This document shows, one piece after another, positions 6,013 through 10,916 of a DNA stretch of 10,916 nt (within the stretch, counting starts at the first letter, position 1; each line of letters begins with the position of its first letter). The DNA is from MADRE2 sp964397015 (GTDB lineage Bacteria; Desulfobacterota; Desulfobacteria; Desulfobacterales; Desulfobacteraceae): assembly GCA_964397015.1 (NCBI GenBank), contig CAYNHL010000123.1, positions 1-10,916 of the forward strand, written 5' to 3'. The position numbers and the translations under genes were made by a program. The notes below the pieces were generated by a model. The model was not told the origin of the DNA and did not search any database. It worked only from the letters and a program-made list of their open reading frames with translations.

Positions 6013-7455
6013 ATGGAAAAAAAATATATCATTGCAATTGACGGAGGCACACAGAGCACCAAGCTGGTCATATTCGATACGACAGGCCATGAAATCTGTT
6101 CTGAAACGGTTCAGCTTCGACCCATACATTTTTATGGCGACAACCGGGCTGAACATCTTGGCGATGACCTCTGGGAAAGCCTGAAAAAAGCCTGTCACGG
6201 CATTCTTGAAAAATTCGATAAAGACCCGGGCGACATTATCGGTGTGGGCCTGGGATCGATTCGGTGCTGCCGGGCTTTGATAAGGGAGGACGGGAACCTT
6301 GCATCCTGCGTGCAAAGCTGGATGGACCTGCGCATGGACAGCCCCTATGTACACGGGGATGACTCGGTGCGTTACGTTACCACCAGCACCGGATACCTGA
6401 CATACCGGCTGACGGGGGAAACAAGGGATACCAGGTGCAACTATACGGGACCATGGCCCATAGATCCCGGCACCCTTGAGTGGTATGAAGACGGTGAGCG
6501 GTTCGATGCATATATGACTCCGAGAGAAATGCTGTTTGAACTTGTGGATCCTGCGTCGGTGCTGGGAAACGTTACTGAAGAAGCCGGCGATGCCACGGGA
6601 CTTCCGGCCGGCATACCTGTCGTGTCAACGGCAAACGACAAGGCCGTTGAAGGTTTAGGCGCCGGCCTGGGCGACGACGGAACCGTTCTTGTGTCGCTGG
6701 GGACCTACATCACATCGATGATGGCAGGCGCACGGCCTGATTCCGATACAGTGAACTGCTGGAGCAACCCGGGTGCGGTTCCCGGCGAATTCCTGTATGA
6801 GAGTACCGGCATCCGCAGGGGGATGGCAACTGTCACCTGGGTAAAAGAACTTCTTGGTTCCGACATCGTCGAGGCGGCAAAGAAAAAGAATCTATCGCCC
6901 GAGGATTATCTCAGTATTCTCGGCGCGAATGTCCCGGCGGGATGTGACGGGCTTTACACGGTTCTCAACTGGCTGCCGCGGCCCGGCCGCCTCCATGAAC
7001 GGGGAATAATGATAGGGTTTAACAACAAACACAAGGGACCGCATATTTTCCGCTCCGTTCTGGAAGGCATCGCCCTGACCATGAAAAATCACACCCAGGC
7101 CATGTGTGATGAAATGGGCGCAAAACTTGACAATATAATAGTCAGCGGCGGCGGTTCGAACTCAGAACTGTTCATGCAGATCTTTGCAGATGTCTATGGT
7201 GTCCCTGCCCACAGGAATGAAGTAAACGGTTCGGCAAGCATGGGCGCGGCCATTTGTACCGCCCTGGCCTTGGGCATCTACAGGGACAGGCAGCAGGCCG
7301 TTGAAAACATGGTGCGGCTAAGAGATACCTTCACGCCGTTAAAAGAAAATGCAGAACTCTATCGTAAAATCAATAAAGAGGTCTACCAACATATTGTCCC
7401 AGTTACCGACAGCCTGCTGGTGAAATCAAGCCAGATCTTGAACAACCGGGGATAA
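6013..7455 (+). CDS. FGGY-family carbohydrate kinase (xylulokinase-like)
   Basis: The 480-residue sugar kinase has the N-terminal ATPase-fold phosphate loop IAIDGGTQSTK (7-17), a central segment ending in STANDKAVEGLGAG with the presumed catalytic base Asp209, SLGTYITS after it, and the C-terminal adenosine motif VSGGGSNSELFMQIF (from 377). It transfers phosphate from ATP to a hydroxyl of a sugar, polyol or ketose. The family includes xylulose, ribulose, glycerol, erythritol and fuculose kinases, and specificity cannot be read here. ATG at 6013 is preferred because AGGA lies six bases upstream; a TTG at 5995 would add six residues and lacks a ribosome binding site. It follows the SDR by 38 bp and closes the operon. 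Its phosphorylated product is a plausible ligand for the RpiR regulator. No clear terminator hairpin follows. Confidence 0.92.
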   Translation: MEKKYIIAIDGGTQSTKLVIFDTTGHEICSETVQLRPIHFYGDNRAEHLGDDLWESLKKACHGILEKFDKDPGDIIGVGLGSIRCCRALIREDGNLASCVQSWMDLRMDSPYVHGDDSVRYVTTSTGYLTYRLTGETRDTRCNYTGPWPIDPGTLEWYEDGERFDAYMTPREMLFELVDPASVLGNVTEEAGDATGLPAGIPVVSTANDKAVEGLGAGLGDDGTVLVSLGTYITSMMAGARPDSDTVNCWSNPGAVPGEFLYESTGIRRGMATVTWVKELLGSDIVEAAKKKNLSPEDYLSILGANVPAGCDGLYTVLNWLPRPGRLHERGIMIGFNNKHKGPHIFRSVLEGIALTMKNHTQAMCDEMGAKLDNIIVSGGGSNSELFMQIFADVYGVPAHRNEVNGSASMGAAICTALALGIYRDRQQAVENMVRLRDTFTPLKENAELYRKINKEVYQHIVPVTDSLLVKSSQILNNRG

Positions 7456-7523
7456 GTGTCGGGGCAGTTAACTTTTGAAAGTGGCGCCTTTGCCGGGTTC
7501 GCTGTATACATTTATAAAGCCGT

Positions 7524-7649
7524 AGAGTTATTGCATGTAAAAAATCGATGCGGCGGTCGGGTTCCACAGCAGCAGGTTCATGAAATCTCAAGATGCCTGT
7601 CAATCTATACCTGGTCATCCCTTTTTGTGTTTGGATTTACCATATGCCA
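7524..7649 (-). repeat. Inner inverted repeat, right copy (overlaps the vapC 3' end)
   Basis: This 126-bp segment is the reverse complement of 132-242 with 15 extra bases at about 7568-7582, between two GAACC direct repeats when read on the minus strand. The outer end begins TGGCATATGG in both copies, and each is flanked immediately outside by GT, too short to call a target duplication. Its first 45 bases encode the last 14 residues and stop of the vapC frame. With the left copy it brackets the membrane gene, the regulator and the whole operon. Three overlapping plus-strand frames (from 7456, 7580 and 7593) cross this copy but none has convincing coding support. Confidence 0.9.
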
Positions 7650-8024
7650 GTATCCCTCCCGGCAAGCAGAATGGACGGAGAATGCCAAAAAATCAGCATC
7701 TTGCGTCCATATCGTGCAATCATGTTTTTTTGCAGCAGCAAGGATTATACTGTCTGCCATAGGAAGATTGTGATGTAAGCTGAGCTTTGATGCTTCAATA
7801 GCTAAACTCTGTGTCAGTTCAATTATACGGCCTTTTTGCATAGCAGCTATTGCTTGCAAAGCATCATTTTCAGTGCTTTCACGAAGTACAACTTTAAATA
7901 CTTCATAAACTGTAATTACCGGGACTATCAAAGCATTTTCATCTTTGATGGGAATTGAAAAAGAGTCAGCGTTTGGTCCATCAGAAAAATATTCAAGCCA
8001 TGCGGACGAATCAATTATATTCAT
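7605..8024 (-). CDS. vapC: VapC-family PIN-domain ribonuclease toxin with a replaced C-terminus
   Basis: The 139-residue frame has the PIN-domain acidic residues Asp5 (NIIDSSAWLEYF), Glu41 (VYEVFK), Asp91 (PMADSIILAAA) and Asp109/Asp111 (TIWTQDADF), so the catalytic core looks intact. VapC toxins are Mg-dependent RNases held inactive by VapB. After Phe112, where relatives usually finish within about 15 residues (often with a short hydrophobic GV-type strand), this frame runs 27 unlike residues. The last 14 (Trp126-Val139) are encoded inside the inner inverted repeat. The natural 3' end therefore seems to have been lost and replaced by repeat sequence; activity and stability are uncertain. The start overlaps the vapB stop (ATGA). 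Its AT-rich composition differs from the operon. Confidence 0.82.
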   Translation of the reverse strand: MNIIDSSAWLEYFSDGPNADSFSIPIKDENALIVPVITVYEVFKVVLRESTENDALQAIAAMQKGRIIELTQSLAIEASKLSLHHNLPMADSIILAAAKKHDCTIWTQDADFLAFSVHSACREGYWHMVNPNTKRDDQV

Positions 8025-8227
8025 ACCCGATCCCCCTCACGAGAGAACTCTATGTCAATTCCTTTCAGAAAACCGCGCAGCTCGGAAATATCACGGTCAG
8101 GTATCAATTCAATACGATTATCATACTCAATTACATGCATCCTTTGACCAGGTTTGAGTTTTAATGTTTCTCTGACTGCCTTAGGGATAACGATTTGATA
8201 TTTAGGTGATACAATGACAGTTTGCAT
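8021..8227 (-). CDS. vapB: VapB-family antitoxin, AbrB/MazE-type DNA-binding domain
   Basis: The 68-residue protein from the ATG at 8227 begins MQTVIVSPKYQIVIPKAVRE, the signature swapped-hairpin AbrB fold, followed by LKLKPGQ and a C-terminal tail (SELRGFLKGIDIEF) that would wrap the toxin. The start is set by GGAG six bases upstream; an in-frame ATG at 8287 would add 20 residues that coincide with the promoter. It overlaps vapC by four bases, typical of co-translated toxin-antitoxin pairs. VapB neutralises VapC and, with it, represses the operon by binding palindromes at the promoter. Confidence 0.9.
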   Translation of the reverse strand: MQTVIVSPKYQIVIPKAVRETLKLKPGQRMHVIEYDNRIELIPDRDISELRGFLKGIDIEFSREGDRV

Positions 8228-8236
8228 GTCGATCTC

Positions 8237-8246
8237 CAATCGATTG
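8237..8246. promoter_or_regulatory. Palindrome in the vapBC leader, candidate VapBC operator
   Basis: CAATCGATTG is a perfect 10-bp palindrome just upstream of the vapB ribosome binding site. A second ATCGAT at 8270-8275, inside the promoter spacer, lies 31 bp away (about three helical turns), a spacing that would suit cooperative binding by a VapBC complex. Autoregulation is known for the family; these exact sites are inferred. Confidence 0.4.
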
Positions 8247-8258
8247 ATTTTTTGTTTT

Positions 8259-8287
8259 ACAATAATACTATCGATGAAGAATGTCAA
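8259..8287 (-). promoter_or_regulatory. Promoter of vapBC
   Basis: On the minus strand TTGACA (8287-8282, perfect) is followed by 17 bp and TATTGT (8264-8259, 4/6). Transcription would begin about 25 bases before the vapB start, leaving room for the GGAG ribosome binding site and the CAATCGATTG palindrome. Confidence 0.55.
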
Positions 8288-8352
8288 TAATTCAGAAGCA
8301 TGACATTGAATTCACAGGCCCGCGCTGTTTGCGGATTCAGTGGAATACCTGG

Positions 8353-8715
8353 TTATAACCGCTTTTTGAAATTCCTATGATATTGACCTGCTTCACCGCT
8401 TATCACACCAATCATTATAGGAGCCACTAAAATTATAGAAAGATGGGTAAAGTGAAATAAGCCAAAAGTGAATTCTTTTAAATTAGTAGAGAAAAGAAAA
8501 TATTTTAAGGTGAAGCACAGAGCTACTACAATAAGTGCATTTACTGCACCTCGGCCATTTGCAAACCAACCTGCTAAATATCCAGGCAAAGTCACAATAA
8601 GAGAAGAAAAAATTGTTGAAAGTAGAATCAGAAAAAACGAATTAGTAGCTCCAGCCCTTGTCTCCGGGCTACCATAATAGAGAAAACTTCCTAAGAATTC
8701 TTGGGAAAAATTACA
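8353..8715 (-). pseudogene. Remnant of a small multi-helix membrane protein, 5' end missing
   Basis: A minus-strand frame is open from 8715 to the TAA at 8353. It contains three hydrophobic segments: FFLILLSTIFSSLIVTLP, then ALIVVALCFTLKYFLF, then LSIILVAPIMIGVISG. The first is followed by GYLAGWFANGRG, a glycine-rich turn common in small bacterial membrane proteins, and the frame ends in a basic tail. The only standard in-frame start is a GTG at 8595, which would cut away most of the first helix and lacks a ribosome binding site. I read it as the 3' part of a gene whose start has decayed or is frameshifted; a frame of 80 residues from 8595 is the alternative. Function unknown. The DNA is clearly AT-rich. 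Confidence 0.4.
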
Positions 8716-8864
8716 TCAAAGCAACAACAATGATGGTATGACTATATGGTTCAAAAGTTTACGGGTGGCGGGAATCTTATCCTTTTAGAAATCGAACGTC
8801 AATATGGTTATGTCTGGGTTAATATGATATGATAAAAAGTTGCAACTATCAATGAGGAAGGTCA

Positions 8865-9800
8865 ATGTCCAAAATAAAAAAACCTTGGAAACCAGCGAAG
8901 AAATCGCTGAAAAACAATCAAAAACAACCCTTGTCCAGGCAGTCCCATCCTTTTCTGGCGCAGGATCCCGAAGCTGTGGCGGGCCAGTTCCACAACCTGC
9001 CTGTTAAGAATTTCTCCGAATACGGGGTCTATTTGAGCTTTGGACAGGATCGGGTGCTTTTGCCCAATAGATATGTGCCCAAGGGCATTGCGGTGGGCGA
9101 AGAGATCCGGGTCTTTATCTACAACGATTCCGAGGACCGGCCCGTGGCCACTACCCTGGAACCGGCAGGTGTGGTCGGGGAAATTGTCGCCCTCAAAGTC
9201 AAGGACACGGCGGCCTTTGGCATCTTCATGGACTGGGGCCTGGAAAAAGACCTGCTGGTCCCCCGCAGTGAACAGCAGGGGCGGATGGAACCCGGTGAAA
9301 CCCATCTGGTGAAAATCTGTCTGGACAAATCCTCCCAACGGATCTACGGGTCCACCCTGTTGGAGGAATTATGTCCCAAAGATTCCCGAAAGCTTGCTTC
9401 CGGAATGGCTGTTGATCTTATCATTCACAGCATATCCCCTATCGGGTATACCGCACTTGTCAACCAGGCCTGCCTGGGTATGCTTTATAAAAATGAAACC
9501 TTTGAGGACCTGGTAATCGGGGACCGGCACCGGGGTTATGTCGTCCAGGTCCGGGATGACGGCAAGGTGGACCTGGCCCTGAAGCAGCCGGGTTATGCCT
9601 CGGTGGAGGGTTCGGCTTTGAAAATCCTGGAAATCCTGGAGGCCGGTGACGGATTCAGCCCCTGCCACGACAAAAGCCGTCCTGAAGATATCCAGTCCGC
9701 ATTTTCCATGAGCAAGAAGGAATTCAAGCGGGCCGTAGGCAGTCTTTATAAACAGGGGCGCATTACCCTGCACAAGACTGACGGGATTCGCCTCAAGTAA
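8865..9800 (+). CDS. cvfB: CvfB-type S1 RNA-binding protein
   Basis: The 311-residue protein matches the CvfB/YitL plan: consecutive S1-like OB folds (NLPVKNFSEYGVYLSFGQDR and VLLPNRYVPKGIAVGEEIRVF in the first, VGEIVALKVKDTAAFGIFMD and WGLEKDLLVPRSEQ in the second, a third around GYTALVNQACLGMLY to VDLALKQPG), then a C-terminal winged helix (MSKKEFKRAVGSLYKQGRI). Family members bind RNA and act as post-transcriptional regulators in the cytoplasm. Here the N-terminus carries an added basic stretch of about 25 residues (MSKIKKPWKPAKKSLKNN). GAGGAAGG just before the ATG fixes the start. It stands alone, convergent with the HD-domain gene, and has no evident link to the metabolic operon. A weak TATGAT at 8823-8828 may be its -10 box. 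Confidence 0.88.
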   Translation: MSKIKKPWKPAKKSLKNNQKQPLSRQSHPFLAQDPEAVAGQFHNLPVKNFSEYGVYLSFGQDRVLLPNRYVPKGIAVGEEIRVFIYNDSEDRPVATTLEPAGVVGEIVALKVKDTAAFGIFMDWGLEKDLLVPRSEQQGRMEPGETHLVKICLDKSSQRIYGSTLLEELCPKDSRKLASGMAVDLIIHSISPIGYTALVNQACLGMLYKNETFEDLVIGDRHRGYVVQVRDDGKVDLALKQPGYASVEGSALKILEILEAGDGFSPCHDKSRPEDIQSAFSMSKKEFKRAVGSLYKQGRITLHKTDGIRLK

Positions 9801-9878
9801 AAGCAGCAGGCTGAACGGGTCAAGGCTTATAGATTCCACGTGGCAAAAAAATACGGTACAAATATCGCAACTGCAGAG

Positions 9879-10718
9879 TTATACACCTTTTGCTTTTTTT
9901 TCAAACCAGTCTGCTACAGCCTGTTCGACTCTTGCCAGCCTTTCGGATGGAACAAGGGTACGGCAGATCGACTCCACATATCCGCGGTCTTTGACCTGCT
10001 GCAGGGCCGGCATAAAATTGATGTCAAAGACCCATCCGATCTGGAGTAGTTTGAAATCATTAAGGTTTTTTACTTGACGGGCTTCCACGATTTTTCCCTT
10101 CATCACATTGTCATACACTTGGTCTGAGATGCCGGGGGTGTCGGGCAGGCCAAGTTCAATTGCCGGGTTGTCATCACCATTCCGGCGATGGTAATGGTCA
10201 ATAAGCACCCGCCAGATATCCAGCTTGTCAGCATCTCGAAGCATCCTGGCATAAAACAGGCATTCCCTGGTTTCGTCCCCGGGCAGAGACGCACGGTTAT
10301 GATATGATATTACCCGGCACACCAGATCCGCCCTGGCAGCGGGCAGGTAATCAAGCACCTGGTGCTGCCGCAGTATTTTCACCCCCAGCTCGGCATGATT
10401 TTCTGACTTGTGATCCACAAATGTGCGGTACCGGGCATATTGTTCAAAGCGGCCGATATCGTGAAACAAAGCGATAACGGTTGCCAGATGCAGGGCTTCG
10501 TCATCCAGGTCAAGATTTTGTGCAATCCACTGGATTTCCTTGACAACTCGTTTAGAATGATCCTTTTTCAGCCGGATATTTTTTACCACATCAGACGCCG
10601 CATCTCCTCCGGCCGTGAATCCGGCCACATACTGATCAAACCATTTTTTATAACGGCAGACACCGTTTCTGGAAGAGTTTGCACTGTTACTGCACAGTAT
10701 GCATATCGGTTTTTGCAT
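9879..10718 (-). CDS. HD-domain metal-dependent phosphohydrolase
   Basis: From the ATG at 10718 the protein is about 280 residues. The HD superfamily metal ligands are visible: His in KKDHSKRV (residue 54), the doublet in ALFHDIGRFEQY (86-87) and Asp in RDADKLDIWR. These proteins cleave phosphoester bonds, often of nucleotides or signalling nucleotides; the true substrate is unknown. GGGG about seven bases upstream favours 10718; an ATG at 10784 would add 22 residues and lacks a ribosome binding site. The N-terminus CILCSNSANSSRNGVC (Cys6, Cys9, Cys21) precedes the conserved FDQYVAGF segment and is unusual. It converges on cvfB with a 78-bp gap in which I see no strong terminator. A TTGACA on the minus strand at 10795-10790 lacks a good -10 box. 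Confidence 0.85.
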   Translation of the reverse strand: MQKPICILCSNSANSSRNGVCRYKKWFDQYVAGFTAGGDAASDVVKNIRLKKDHSKRVVKEIQWIAQNLDLDDEALHLATVIALFHDIGRFEQYARYRTFVDHKSENHAELGVKILRQHQVLDYLPAARADLVCRVISYHNRASLPGDETRECLFYARMLRDADKLDIWRVLIDHYHRRNGDDNPAIELGLPDTPGISDQVYDNVMKGKIVEARQVKNLNDFKLLQIGWVFDINFMPALQQVKDRGYVESICRTLVPSERLARVEQAVADWFEKKAKGV

Positions 10719-10845
10719 CTTATATCCCCAATAATTCGAATATTTTGATTCCGTGACACAACACTGTGTAAAACATGACTGCATGTAAATGTCAAATTAA
10801 ACGAAACCATCAGAAACCCTGGTTGCTTTTGATCAGTTCCTCATG

Positions 10846-10916
10846 ATGGTGAGGCCGTGTTCCGGTGGTGTCCTGTGACAGGACCTTTTGAAAAAAAGGG
10901 GGATTTTGCATTGTGA
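10846..10916 (+). repeat. Outer inverted repeat, right copy
   Basis: This is the reverse complement of 44-114 (65/71 identical), reaching the last base of the window. It carries the same palindrome (GTCCTGTGACAGGAC, 10870-10884), a purine-rich ribosome binding site (10891-10902) and GTG at 10913-10915, so a gene homologous to the one at the left edge probably begins here and reads outward to the right. Only four bases of that gene are inside the window. Confidence 0.85.

Noticed and set aside
7456..7773. Three overlapping plus-strand frames (105, 60 and 61 codons) after the kinase
   Set aside because: They cross the repeat and run antisense to vapC; all frames being open there reflects low stop density, and none has a clear ribosome binding site or domain.
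8653..8705. Hairpin-like sequences (AGCCC...GGGCT and CCTAAGAATTCTTGGG) as a terminator or regulatory RNA
   Set aside because: The stems are short or imperfect, are not followed by a T run in a useful direction, and overlap the degraded membrane-protein frame.
8862..9338. Minus-strand frames opposite cvfB (158 and 69 codons)
   Set aside because: Shadows of a well-supported S1-domain gene.
9801..9878. Bidirectional terminator between cvfB and the HD gene
   Set aside because: Only an 8-bp loopless palindrome (CCACGTGG) followed by an A-run is present; no stem-loop of terminator quality could be drawn.
1..10916. CRISPR array, tRNA, rRNA or retron-like RNA
   Set aside because: No regularly spaced direct repeats, no tRNA cloverleaf or rRNA signatures and no reverse transcriptase were seen; the repeats found are inverted pairs with long unique DNA between them.

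Overview
The window reads as a stretch of bacterial chromosome with a mosaic history. The genes fit an anaerobic Desulfobacterota-like (sulfate-reducer-type) bacterium: electron-transfer-flavoprotein-linked oxidation, a VapBC module and diverged repeats scattered among metabolic genes. This assignment rests on gene content and codon style only and is tentative.

Layout. (1) Positions 1-242 are repeat-rich. A probable outward-facing gene starts at 47 on the minus strand and runs off the left edge. Its upstream region (44-114) recurs in inverted orientation at the right edge (10846-10916). A second repeat (132-242) recurs inverted at 7524-7649. (2) A four-helix membrane protein of unknown function (432-941, +) converges on an RpiR-type regulator (967-1686, -). 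(3) A shared control region (1687-1951) holds a 16-bp perfect palindrome, a related half-perfect site and a good sigma70-type promoter (TTGACA, 17 bp, TAGTAT). (4) A tight plus-strand operon follows: AGPS/GlcD-type FAD-linked oxidase, EtfB, EtfA, SDR dehydrogenase and FGGY sugar kinase (1952-7455). (5) The second copy of the inner repeat supplies the last codons of a vapC toxin gene. Upstream of it are vapB and a 5'-degraded membrane-protein remnant (7524-8715, AT-rich). (6) A CvfB-type S1 RNA-binding protein (8865-9800, +) converges on an HD-domain phosphohydrolase (9879-10718, -). (7) The right copy of the outer repeat ends the window.

How the genes may work together. The operon looks like a catabolic unit for a polyol, sugar or sugar acid. 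The SDR would oxidise an alcohol or keto group with NAD(P). The kinase would trap the product as a phosphate ester. The FAD enzyme would oxidise a hydroxylated substrate and pass electrons to its own EtfBA pair, as in lactate dehydrogenase-Etf (LctBCD-type) systems. The RpiR protein, with its sugar-phosphate-binding SIS domain, would sense an intermediate and bind the palindromes. No transporter, aldolase, dehydratase or lactonase is present, so the substrate cannot be named from the sequence.

The strongest structural signal is the nested inverted repeats. The inner pair (about 97% identical apart from a 15-bp indel) brackets the whole metabolic cluster. The outer pair (65/71 identical) carries a ribosome binding site and a GTG start pointing outward at each end. 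The outer pair may be the 5' ends of two copies of one mobile-element gene bracketing the window.
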